NCBI GenBank assembly: GCA_020628895.1
Contig: JAHDEM010000013.1
Span: 25,029-57,079 of the forward strand
Reading direction: 5' to 3'
Source: Candidatus Endobugula sp.
GTDB taxonomy: Bacteria; Pseudomonadota; Gammaproteobacteria; Pseudomonadales; Cellvibrionaceae
DNA: 32,051 bases
Positions 16,186-23,869 of this stretch are shown here, one piece after another (position 1 is the stretch's first letter; each line of letters opens with the position of its first letter). A program made the translations under genes and the position numbers. The notes beneath the pieces were generated by a model. That model saw nothing but the letters and a program-made list of their open reading frames with translations. It ran no database searches and was not told where the DNA came from.

Positions 16186-18306
16186 ATGTCTACTATTAAC
16201 GAATTCCTCGAATCTCTTACCAGCTATCTTGATCCCGAGCAGATAAGGCTAGTCGAGCGCGCGTATTACTGCGCAGAAGAAGCCCATGGTGAACAACGAA
16301 GAACCAGTGGTGAGCTTTATATTACCCATCCATTAGCGGTGGCGAAAATACTCGCTAATATGCATATGGATCATTACAGCTTAGCGGCGGCTATGTTGCA
16401 TGATGTGATCGAAGATACCGGCACAAGTAAGGATGAATTAGCTGAGCAGTTTGGTGCGACCGTAGCGGAGTTAGTTGATGGTGTTAGTAAATTAACGCAT
16501 ATAGAGTTTTCCAGCCAAGAGGAAAAACAAGCGCGGAATTTCGAAAAAATGGCCATTGCCATGTCTAAAGATATTCGTGTGATTATCGTTAAACTAGCCG
16601 ATCGTCTACACAATATGCGTACTTTAGGTCCTCTAAAGGCGGAAAAACGTCGCCGAGTCGCCAAAGAAACTCTAGATATGTATGCGCGTATTGCCGCTCG
16701 TTTAGGCATGCAAGATTTGCGCGTAGAATTTGAAGACCGAGGTTTTGAGGCACTCTATCCATTGCGAGCTAGACGTTTAAAAGCGGCGGTTTCTGCTGTT
16801 CGCTCTAAACAAAGAGAGCTCGTATCGCATATTCAAGAAGCCTTAGAAAACCAGATTCAGCGCTGGGATATTAATGCTATTGTGATAGGCCGCGAAAAGC
16901 ACCTGTATAGCATTTACCGAAAAATGGAATTAAAGGGTGAGAAAAAAAGGCGCTTTCGGGATATCACTGATGTTTTTGGTTTTCGAGTGATAGTAGAAGA
17001 TATTAATGACTGTTACCGTATGTTGGGTGCAACTCATAACCTTTACAAACCGATTCCCGGACGTTTTAAAGACTATATCGCGATTCCTAAAGTGAACGGC
17101 TATCAGTCCATTCATACCGTGGTGAATGGTGCAGAAAATATTCCTGTCGAAATTCAAATTCGTACCAAAGAGATGGACGAAATCGCCAACACAGGTATTG
17201 CCGCACATTGGTTATATAAGTCCGACGATGATGAAGACAATACCAGCCAGCTTCGTGCAAGACGCTGGGTGAATAACCTATTAGAGTTACAACAAAATGC
17301 AGGTGATCCGCTAGAGTTTATCGAACAAGTGAAGAATGATTTCTTCTCTGATGAAATTTATGTTTTCACTCCTAAAGGGAAGATTATTGAATTGCCCATG
17401 GGTGCTACACCTGTTGATTTTGCTTATGCGGTGCATACTGAGATTGGCAATACCTGTTTTGCTTGTCGTATCAACAATCGCTCGGCGTCATTAAATCAGC
17501 AATTAGAGAATGGTCAGCGGGTTCAAATTATCACTGCTAATGACCGTCGTCCCCAAGCTATTTGGCTAAACTCTGTAAAAACGAGTAAAGCTCGTAGTGC
17601 TATTCGTCATGAGCTAAAAAACTACCAAAAGCAAGATGCCGTTGATTTGGGCAGACGGATGCTTAACAGGACGTTAATGCAAGTGGATGTATCCATAGAA
17701 CAAGGAATTGACGCTGAAAAAATTCAGTCGGTTATTACAGAGCTTCATTGCAGTGACATGGATGAATTACTTTCCAAAATCGGCTTAGGCGACCAGATGA
17801 GTGCGACGGTGGCTAAGATGTTAGTGCCTGAGCGTGCGGATGATATTTCTACAACTGTAGAATCTCCTCTAACGATTGATGCCACCGATGGTACATTGAT
17901 TACATTATCACGCTGCTGCCACCCTATTCCTGGAGACGCTATTGTTGGTGTGATTAGTGGTGGTAAAGGTTTAACAATCCATCTTGATACCTGTAAAAAT
18001 ATTGCCGAGATGCGTGATAATCCTGAAAAAATCAGTCAAGTCAATTGGTCGCCTACCGTTCAGGGAGAATTCCCTGTTGACCTGATTATTAATGTGGAAG
18101 CTGATCGTTCCTTATTTGCAAAAATTGCCAGCCGTATTACCGAGATGGGTGCCAATATAGAAAAAATCCAATACAAGGAAAAAGATCCTAGTCGCAATAT
18201 TCTGCGTTTAACCATCGGTGTAAGAAACCGAGTTCACCTAGCAGATATTATGCGGCGGATCAGAGGTATGCGGCAGGTAGAAAAAATAGGTCGCGATAAG
18301 AATTAG
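16186..18306 (+). CDS. spoT: Bifunctional (p)ppGpp synthetase/hydrolase
   Basis: Makes and degrades the stringent-response alarmone. The 706 residues show an N-terminal HD hydrolase (ITHPLAVAKIL, H72-D73 in MLHDVIEDT, KLADRLHNMRT), a synthetase domain at about 225-345 (REKHLYSIYRKM, DITDVFGFRVI, FKDYIAIPKVNGYQSIHT, EIQIRT), a TGS domain (about 385-445, IYVFTPKGKIIELPMGATPVDFAY), a zinc-finger-like CCHPIPGD region and a C-terminal ACT domain (about 630-706). The intact HD motif indicates hydrolase activity, so SpoT rather than RelA. AAGGAAG lies 5 nt before ATG. It ends convergent with coaD, 51 bp away; ridA does not follow as it does in many relatives. Confidence 0.97.
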   Translation: MSTINEFLESLTSYLDPEQIRLVERAYYCAEEAHGEQRRTSGELYITHPLAVAKILANMHMDHYSLAAAMLHDVIEDTGTSKDELAEQFGATVAELVDGVSKLTHIEFSSQEEKQARNFEKMAIAMSKDIRVIIVKLADRLHNMRTLGPLKAEKRRRVAKETLDMYARIAARLGMQDLRVEFEDRGFEALYPLRARRLKAAVSAVRSKQRELVSHIQEALENQIQRWDINAIVIGREKHLYSIYRKMELKGEKKRRFRDITDVFGFRVIVEDINDCYRMLGATHNLYKPIPGRFKDYIAIPKVNGYQSIHTVVNGAENIPVEIQIRTKEMDEIANTGIAAHWLYKSDDDEDNTSQLRARRWVNNLLELQQNAGDPLEFIEQVKNDFFSDEIYVFTPKGKIIELPMGATPVDFAYAVHTEIGNTCFACRINNRSASLNQQLENGQRVQIITANDRRPQAIWLNSVKTSKARSAIRHELKNYQKQDAVDLGRRMLNRTLMQVDVSIEQGIDAEKIQSVITELHCSDMDELLSKIGLGDQMSATVAKMLVPERADDISTTVESPLTIDATDGTLITLSRCCHPIPGDAIVGVISGGKGLTIHLDTCKNIAEMRDNPEKISQVNWSPTVQGEFPVDLIINVEADRSLFAKIASRITEMGANIEKIQYKEKDPSRNILRLTIGVRNRVHLADIMRRIRGMRQVEKIGRDKN

Positions 18307-18357
18307 GTTGTTAGCTTCAAGCGAATAGCTGCAAGATGTTTGCAGTAATCATACGAC

Positions 18358-18852
<495 letters not shown>

Positions 18853-18989
18853 TTATTCTCATATACCTGTTTATAGACAGGCTTAGTCCTATTTGCAGAG
18901 GATGATAAACAATTGAACGTTTTTATAAAAGTAATGATCTTACAAAGGTATCGTTTTTTACTGCTTCTACCCAATAATAGGTGGCTCAT

Positions 18990-19730
18990 ATGATTAATCG
19001 GTGGTTTTTTCTAATATTTGGCATGTTGCTAGCCTTTTTGCAGCCAGTCCATGCTGATTCCAATACTACGCAGTCTCCTATACAGGTGGTGGAGCTATTC
19101 ACTAGCCAGGGGTGTCATTCCTGCCCCCCGGCAGATGAATTATTAGGTGAGCTTGCACAACGGCAGGGAGTGATAGCCTTATCCTGTCATGTGACCTATT
19201 GGAATTATTTGGGTTGGAGAGATACGTTTTCCCGATCCTTTTGTGATGATCGGCAGCGATCTTATCAAGCGGTACTGCAAGGTGGGCAAAAGGGGGTATA
19301 TACCCCACAAATGATTATTAATGGTCGTTATGCTGGGGTAGGTTCTCGCCATAGTATTATTGAGCAAATATTAGAGTTTGATCAGAAACAATCGCCTGTA
19401 CGCCCTATTGGTTTAGCCATTCGAGGTGGGAGCTTGGAAGTTACATTGCCTGAGTTATCTAAGGGTTTAGTCTCGACAAAACCACAGCTTTTTTTACTAG
19501 GAACCAGCGGTAAGCATATATTGCCTATCGATAGCGGTGAGAATTCCGGGAAACGCTTACCTTATTATCACCCTGTTGAGTATAGTAAGTTATTGGATAG
19601 ATGGGATGGGCAAGCGAGGCAAATCAGTGTTGCTTTACCCAATGAGCCGGCCATCAAAGATTGGTTGGTTATTGCCCAATTATCACCTATTGGCGAATTT
19701 GTTGCCGCTGGGAAAATAGCTGCTAACTAA
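18990..19730 (+). CDS. Exported DUF1223 thioredoxin-like protein
   Basis: A 246-residue protein of the DUF1223 family. An N-terminal signal peptide (MINRWFFLIFGMLLAFLQPVHA) directs it to the periplasm. The mature part opens with VVELFTSQGCHSCPPADELL, a thioredoxin-like strand with a CHSC dithiol, followed by HVTYWNYLGWRDTFS and GGQKGVYTPQMIINGRYAGVGS, which carries the cis-Pro-type TPQ. The oxidoreductase role and the partner are unknown. ATG 18990 is preferred over GTG 18981 because AGGTGG lies 5 nt before it. It is convergent with rsmD. Confidence 0.87.
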   Translation: MINRWFFLIFGMLLAFLQPVHADSNTTQSPIQVVELFTSQGCHSCPPADELLGELAQRQGVIALSCHVTYWNYLGWRDTFSRSFCDDRQRSYQAVLQGGQKGVYTPQMIINGRYAGVGSRHSIIEQILEFDQKQSPVRPIGLAIRGGSLEVTLPELSKGLVSTKPQLFLLGTSGKHILPIDSGENSGKRLPYYHPVEYSKLLDRWDGQARQISVALPNEPAIKDWLVIAQLSPIGEFVAAGKIAAN

Positions 19731-19761
19731 TAAAAATGGCTTATTGGTGCGTTAATGGGCT

Positions 19762-20349
19762 TTAATGAACTTCTCTATAATAGAGTCGATAATGTATCTG
19801 GCCAGATTGTTTTTCACGGTGTAAAAGCCAATTGGCAGGTATGGCTATTTGTGTGTTTTTCGGTGTTTCAATGTAAATAGCGGCATTTTCTTTTAATATT
19901 CCGCTATTTTCTAGGCTGTTTATTGTTTCTTCCCAAAGGTTGTCTGCAAATGGAGGGTCGATAAAAACGATATCGACAGTATTATCGAGTATCGCTATTG
20001 TGTTGAGCCATGTTAAAGCATCGATTTGTATGACATGTCCACCATCGGCGTTTAGGGTTTTGCAATGTTCTTGCAATTGTTTGGCAGCAATAGCATTCTT
20101 TTCCAGTAAGGTGGCCTGTTTGGCTCCGCGAGATAAACACTCTAGTCCAAGCGCGCCAGAACCAGAGAACAAGTCCAAGCAGTAGCTCTCTGCCATTATT
20201 GGCATTAACCAATTGAATAGTGTTTCTCTAATACGGTCGCCTGTGGGTCGTAACCCCTCAACGTCGGCAATGGCAAGCTTGCGACCACGCCACTGTCCGC
20301 CAATAATTCGCAACTGTTGAGCTTGATTTTTCGGCGGACGTTTGGGCAT
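19762..20349 (-). CDS. rsmD: 16S rRNA (guanine-966-N2)-methyltransferase
   Basis: Methylates N2 of G966 in 16S rRNA using SAM during 30S assembly. The 195-residue protein has IIGGQWRGRKL, the GLRPTGDRIRETLFNWL block, the SAM motif CLDLFSGSGALGLECLSRGA near residue 58 and the catalytic IVFIDPPFADN. It normally lies back to back with ftsY; here the bfr-bfd-hemP iron genes separate the two. Confidence 0.95.
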   Translation of the reverse strand: MPKRPPKNQAQQLRIIGGQWRGRKLAIADVEGLRPTGDRIRETLFNWLMPIMAESYCLDLFSGSGALGLECLSRGAKQATLLEKNAIAAKQLQEHCKTLNADGGHVIQIDALTWLNTIAILDNTVDIVFIDPPFADNLWEETINSLENSGILKENAAIYIETPKNTQIAIPANWLLHREKQSGQIHYRLYYREVH

Positions 20350-20420
20350 GAAAAGGCTATGTATTATTACTGATAGGTGAATAAGTTGATTATAGTGTTT
20401 GTCACTATTAATCGGTAGTA

Positions 20421-20897
20421 TTAATCAGCACTGCCCATTTGAGTTTGTAGATAATTTTGAATACCCACTTTCTCGATAAGACCTAGTTGTGTTTCCAGCC
20501 AGTCTACGTGTTCTTCTTCATTATCCAGTATTTCACTAAATAGATCTCGGCTCACATAATCTTTAATACTCTCACAATAAGCAATAGCTTCGCGTAATAA
20601 AGGTATTGCTTGGTGCTCTAAACGTAAGTCACATTCGAGCATTTCTTGGGTGTTTTCACCAATATATAGCTTACCAAGATCCTGCAGATTGGGTACGCCT
20701 TCTAAGAATAGAATCCTATCGGTGAGCTTATCGGCATGTTTCATCTCGTCTATCGACTCATGGTACTCATAGTCAGCGAGCTCTTTTAAGCCCCAGTCTT
20801 TGTACATTTTGGCATGTAGAAAATACTGATTAATGGCAATAAGTTCGTTGCCTAGTGCCTGATTTAAATAATCAATAACTTTTGCATCGCCTTTCAT
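20421..20897 (-). CDS. bfr: Bacterioferritin
   Basis: A 24-subunit haem-containing iron-storage shell. The 158-residue protein retains all ferroxidase ligands: Glu18, Glu51, His54, Glu94, Glu127 and His130. It also retains the haem ligand Met52 ([13 protein letters not shown]). A purine-rich GGGAGAAGAG precedes ATG. bfd lies 169 bp upstream on the same strand. bfr has its own promoter candidate (20931-20959) with no Fur box on it, which suits a storage protein needed when iron is plentiful. Confidence 0.97.
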   Translation of the reverse strand: MKGDAKVIDYLNQALGNELIAINQYFLHAKMYKDWGLKELADYEYHESIDEMKHADKLTDRILFLEGVPNLQDLGKLYIGENTQEMLECDLRLEHQAIPLLREAIAYCESIKDYVSRDLFSEILDNEEEHVDWLETQLGLIEKVGIQNYLQTQMGSAD

Positions 20898-20930
20898 TGC
20901 TCTTCTCCCATAGAAATTTATTAGACAGCC

Positions 20931-20959
20931 ATTGTGTGCCTAGTTGTACGGGGGGTCAA
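20931..20959 (-). promoter_or_regulatory. Candidate bfr promoter
   Basis: On the minus strand TTGACC (20954-20959) and CACAAT (20931-20936) are 17 bp apart, with the -10 33 bp before the bfr start. No Fur box overlaps it. A loose Fur-like AT-rich stretch lies further up at about 21011-21030. Confidence 0.5.
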
Positions 20960-21066
20960 GAAAAATAGATAAAAATTTTATGGTAAGTTATTGATTTTTA
21001 AGGTTATTATTAATGATAAGGATTGTTATTAATATTTACATTGCTGCTTATTAATAATCGAGAATA

Positions 21067-21306
21067 TTAGGCAGGGAAGAAGAGAGCTCTTGAGTTTGCT
21101 ACAAAAGAGTCATTGACGCATACGTCGTTAGTAACACGTTCAGCGACTAGTGCATCATCAACAATCACTCTTGCTTCGTGTACGCATTTACAACATTGGG
21201 TAGCTACGCCAAGCTCTCGACGAACTTGCCTAAAGCTTGTCGCTCCGTTATTAACACATTGTTTAATTTGTTTGTCGGTAATACCTTTGCAAAGACAGAC
21301 GTACAC
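21067..21306 (-). CDS. bfd: Bacterioferritin-associated ferredoxin
   Basis: A [2Fe-2S] protein that reduces bacterioferritin iron so that it can be released. The 79-residue protein starts MYVCLCKGITDKQIKQCV. Its cluster ligands are the CxC at residues 4 and 6 and the CCKC pair near residues 39-42. Translation starts at GTG 21306; an in-frame stop lies four codons upstream, so no longer version exists. The last 25 residues are less conserved. A Fur box overlaps its promoter, fitting the known induction of bfd under iron starvation. Confidence 0.94.
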   Translation of the reverse strand: MYVCLCKGITDKQIKQCVNNGATSFRQVRRELGVATQCCKCVHEARVIVDDALVAERVTNDVCVNDSFVANSRALFFPA

Positions 21307-21344
21307 GTTAGATACTCATAAATAAATAGTGGCAAGATAACTAA

Positions 21345-21373
21345 ATGATAATGCTAATGAGAATGATTGTCAA
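21345..21373 (-). promoter_or_regulatory. bfd promoter with overlapping Fur box
   Basis: On the minus strand TTGACA (21368-21373) and TATCAT (21345-21350) are 17 bp apart. The sequence at 21353-21371 matches the 19-bp Fur consensus at 15 positions and fills the spacer, reaching into the -35. Fur with iron should block RNA polymerase here. Confidence 0.85.
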
Positions 21374-21474
21374 ATAAAAGTTTGTTTTTTGATCAGTCAG
21401 CAAAGCGTTAGCGCAAAAAATTTGCAGCTTGGTAAGAATCGTCAGGCAATATGTTTAATGGCCCCGTAATCAAT

Positions 21475-21528
21475 AAAAATGCCTGGCTAGCTACAATCAC
21501 GAGTGGGGGGGTATTGTAGTGGCTTGGC
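21475..21528 (-). terminator. Possible hemP terminator
   Basis: Just past hemP, a 7-bp stem (CTACAAT with ATTGTAG, 21491-21497 and 21513-21519) encloses a loop with seven consecutive C on the minus strand. Outer GCC/GGC pairs extend it imperfectly. Five T follow at 21475-21479 on the minus strand. The distance between stem and T-run makes it uncertain. Confidence 0.4.
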
Positions 21529-21533
21529 TAAAA

Positions 21534-21716
21534 TTATTTGGTCAATAGTAATTTATCGTTGCGAGTGAGCCGAAGAATATACTCATTATCGCCATGTTCA
21601 ATTAATAAAGCAGTTTGATTGTCGAGTAGATCCCGTGCAGAAATACGACGTAGGCCACTTTCTTTAAAAGAAGTTTGGGTTGATGTACTGTTTTCAATAA
21701 TCAGTTCTTGAGTCAT
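21534..21716 (-). CDS. hemP: Hemin uptake protein HemP
   Basis: A 60-residue HemP/HmuP family protein. In other proteobacteria this family is linked to Fur-dependent activation or expression of haem uptake genes; the exact mechanism differs between reports. The C-terminal two thirds carry the signature RRISARDLLDNQTALLIEHG and the ending YILRLTRNDKLLLTK. No haem receptor or transporter lies beside it here, so it would act in trans. It has a strong Fur-box promoter and a folded leader of about 120 nt. No good ribosome binding site precedes ATG, so translation may be controlled through the leader. Confidence 0.9.
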   Translation of the reverse strand: MTQELIIENSTSTQTSFKESGLRRISARDLLDNQTALLIEHGDNEYILRLTRNDKLLLTK

Positions 21717-21751
21717 TTTGCGCCGACCAATTAACGTTAATCAAATAATAT

Positions 21752-21819
21752 GCAACCTGACGTACATCTGTTCCCCATCATTGGGAGGTTCTGGCCAGTA
21801 GGAAACAGAATCAGGTTGC
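21752..21819 (-). ncRNA. Structured leader RNA of hemP
   Basis: Between the hemP promoter and gene, GCAACCTGA pairs with TCAGGTTGC (9 bp, 21811-21819 with 21752-21760). Inside it, TCTGTTTCC pairs with GGGAACAGA (9 bp, 21801-21809 with 21767-21775) on the minus strand. One inner pair is G-U in the minus-strand RNA but would be a C-A mismatch in the plus-strand RNA, which supports transcription in the hemP direction. The 25-nt apical loop contains CTGGCCAG and an unpaired CCTCCC. A 14-codon frame (21737-21781, MMGNRCTSGCILFD) overlaps it without a ribosome binding site. It could be a cis-regulatory leader or the precursor of a Fur-controlled small RNA. No known RNA family was recognised. Confidence 0.6.
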
Positions 21820-21838
21820 GCTCTTGTCTAACCAGGAC

Positions 21839-21870
21839 CTTAATGATAATCATTATCATTAAATTGTCAA
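21839..21870 (-). promoter_or_regulatory. hemP promoter with Fur box
   Basis: On the minus strand TTGACA (21865-21870) and TATCAT (21843-21848) are 16 bp apart. A perfect 9-1-9 inverted repeat (21842-21860) covers the -10 and most of the spacer; the 19 bp at 21839-21857 match the Fur consensus at 17 positions. Transcription should start near 21836. Confidence 0.93.
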
Positions 21871-22000
21871 ACAACAATTTATAAATTTTGTTCAACTGAC
21901 ATCGATACCGATGAAATTTGCTCCTTATCACCCGTAAAATGAAAAAGAATAAGGCTGGCTATGGTAAGATTCCGTCTCTTTTTTACAGAATTTTATCACT

Positions 22001-23101
22001 ATGTTTTTTAAACGATCTGGATCTAAAAAATCACCTCAAGCGCAGACAACTTCCCCTAGTTCTGATAGCGGTCAGGAGCAGTCCGAAGCGCTCTCTCAAT
22101 CTACCGCAGAACATGAAAAACCGTCATTGGCTCAAACACAGCAAAAGCCTTTGAGCTTATTTCAGCGCATTAAAAAAGGCCTGTCTCGTACCAGTAACCA
22201 GCTAGCGGAAGGCATTGGCAATTTAGTCTTAGGTAAAAAGCATATCGATGATGAGTTACTGGAAGACCTAGAAACCGAATTACTGATGGCGGATGTTGGT
22301 ATAGACGCAACCACAACGATTATTGATAATTTAACAAAAGCGGTGGAGCGTAAACAATTAAATGATGGTGATGCACTGTATAGCGCGCTAAGACAGCAGT
22401 TGCGAGATTTGCTAACGCCTGTAGAGCAACCCCTAGAATTAACGCCGCGCATAGTCGATGGTAAGAAAACACCTGCCGTTATTTTAGTAGTTGGTGTCAA
22501 TGGAGTCGGTAAAACAACCACTATTGGTAAATTAACCAAGCGTTTGCAAAACGAAGGCAAACAAGTCATGTTAGCCGCGGGTGATACTTTCCGCGCGGCA
22601 GCTGTGGAGCAGCTAGTGGTTTGGGGTGAGCGTAATAATGTTTCTGTTATAGCGCAGCATACCGGCGCTGATAGTGCCTCGGTTATTTTTGATGCACTGT
22701 CATCTGCCAAATCTAAGGGTTGTGACGTATTAATCGCCGATACAGCGGGCCGTTTACATAATAAAGGCCACTTAATGAACGAGTTATCGAAAGTGAAGCG
22801 TGTGATGGCAAAAATCGATCCTGATGCTCCTCATGAGGTGCTATTAGTGCTGGATGCGGGGACGGGACAAAACGCTTTATCTCAGGCTGAACAATTTAAA
22901 GAAGCTGCTGGTGTAACAGGTTTAGCCTTAACAAAACTCGATGGTACAGCCAAGGGCGGTATTATTTTCGCCTTAAGCGAGCGCTTTAATATTCCTGTCC
23001 GGTTTATCGGTGTAGGTGAAGGTATTGATGATCTACAGCCATTTGTTGCCGATGATTTTGTGGATGCTTTATTTTCTCGATCCTCTGATTCAGCCGCTTA
23101 A
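22001..23101 (+). CDS. ftsY: Signal recognition particle receptor FtsY
   Basis: The SRP receptor GTPase that docks ribosome-nascent chain complexes at the inner membrane. The 366-residue protein has a short polar, charged N-terminal region (about 1-60), then the N domain (FQRIKKGLSRTSNQLAEGI...) and the G domain. The G domain has the P-loop GVNGVGKTTTIGKL, AAGDTFRAAAVEQL, DTAGRLHNKGHLMNEL and TKLDGTAKGG. It heads the conserved ftsY-ftsE-ftsX-rpoH order and is 14 bp from ftsE. A TGGTAAGAT extended -10 near 21962-21970 may be its promoter. Confidence 0.97.
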   Translation: MFFKRSGSKKSPQAQTTSPSSDSGQEQSEALSQSTAEHEKPSLAQTQQKPLSLFQRIKKGLSRTSNQLAEGIGNLVLGKKHIDDELLEDLETELLMADVGIDATTTIIDNLTKAVERKQLNDGDALYSALRQQLRDLLTPVEQPLELTPRIVDGKKTPAVILVVGVNGVGKTTTIGKLTKRLQNEGKQVMLAAGDTFRAAAVEQLVVWGERNNVSVIAQHTGADSASVIFDALSSAKSKGCDVLIADTAGRLHNKGHLMNELSKVKRVMAKIDPDAPHEVLLVLDAGTGQNALSQAEQFKEAAGVTGLALTKLDGTAKGGIIFALSERFNIPVRFIGVGEGIDDLQPFVADDFVDALFSRSSDSAA

Positions 23102-23115
23102 TGAGTTAACAAGCG

Positions 23116-23778
23116 ATGATTCGTTTTGATAATGTCAGTAAGCGTTATGGTGAGGGGCACGATGCTTTAACAGCGGTTAATTTTGAATTAGCCGCTGCGG
23201 AAATGGCTTTTTTAACGGGTCATTCCGGTGCAGGGAAAAGTACATTATTAAAGTTGATTATGCTGATTGAGCGTGCTTCCCGAGGTCGGGTTTTTATTGG
23301 TGATCACCTCCTCAATCAAATCTCATCATCTCAGATTCCTTATTTGCGACGCCAAATTGGTGTCGTTTTCCAAGACCCACATTTATTAATGGATAGGACC
23401 GTTTTTGATAATGTCGCCCTACCGTTGCAAATTATGGGGATGCCTTTACGAGATCAAGGTCGTCGAGCACGCGCTGCCCTTGATAAGGTTGGGCTGTTAA
23501 ATAAAGAAAAGCATTTCCCCATATCCTTATCTGGCGGCGAGCAACAGAGGGTGGGAATCGCAAGAGCGATTGTTAATAGGCCGGCTATTTTGCTAGCCGA
23601 TGAGCCTACTGGTAATCTGGATCCCGAACTTTCTGCGGATATAATGCAATTATTCCAAGACCTTAATCATGTCGGGGCAACTGTACTTATCGCCACTCAT
23701 GATATTTCCTTAATTAATCGACTGAATAAGCGCGTGTTGAGGCTAGATCAAGGGCGAATGATTGCTGCCGTTGAATAG
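23116..23778 (+). CDS. ftsE: Cell division ATP-binding protein FtsE
   Basis: The ATPase of the FtsEX complex, which activates septal peptidoglycan hydrolases and assists divisome assembly. The 220-residue ABC protein has Walker A GHSGAGKSTL, the Q-loop VVFQDPHLL, signature LSGGEQQRVGIARA, Walker B ILLADEPTGNLD and the switch His in ATHD. It lies 14 bp after ftsY and 91 bp before the chosen ftsX start. Confidence 0.97.
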   Translation: MIRFDNVSKRYGEGHDALTAVNFELAAAEMAFLTGHSGAGKSTLLKLIMLIERASRGRVFIGDHLLNQISSSQIPYLRRQIGVVFQDPHLLMDRTVFDNVALPLQIMGMPLRDQGRRARAALDKVGLLNKEKHFPISLSGGEQQRVGIARAIVNRPAILLADEPTGNLDPELSADIMQLFQDLNHVGATVLIATHDISLINRLNKRVLRLDQGRMIAAVE

Positions 23779-23869
23779 TATTTGTCAACACAGGGTAGTC
23801 AGTGGTGTGACTAAGTATAACAATAGATGAACATTGAACGGCCAGGACAGTAAGCGAGTAAACAGTCTA

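Noticed and set aside
15918-16199. A 93-codon plus-strand frame overlapping rpoZ and spoT
   Set aside because: It is out of frame with rpoZ for much of its length, has no ribosome binding site or family resemblance, and crosses the hairpin region.
18329-18345. CTGCAA/TTGCAG hairpin between spoT and coaD as a terminator
   Set aside because: The stem is short and no T-run follows in either direction.
21011-21030. A Fur box upstream of bfr
   Set aside because: The AT-rich stretch matches the consensus loosely and is not on the bfr promoter candidate.
21737-21931. A 64-codon minus-strand frame covering the hemP promoter and leader
   Set aside because: It starts upstream of the promoter and runs through the Fur box, so it cannot be translated from the hemP transcript. 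The low-complexity product has no family resemblance.
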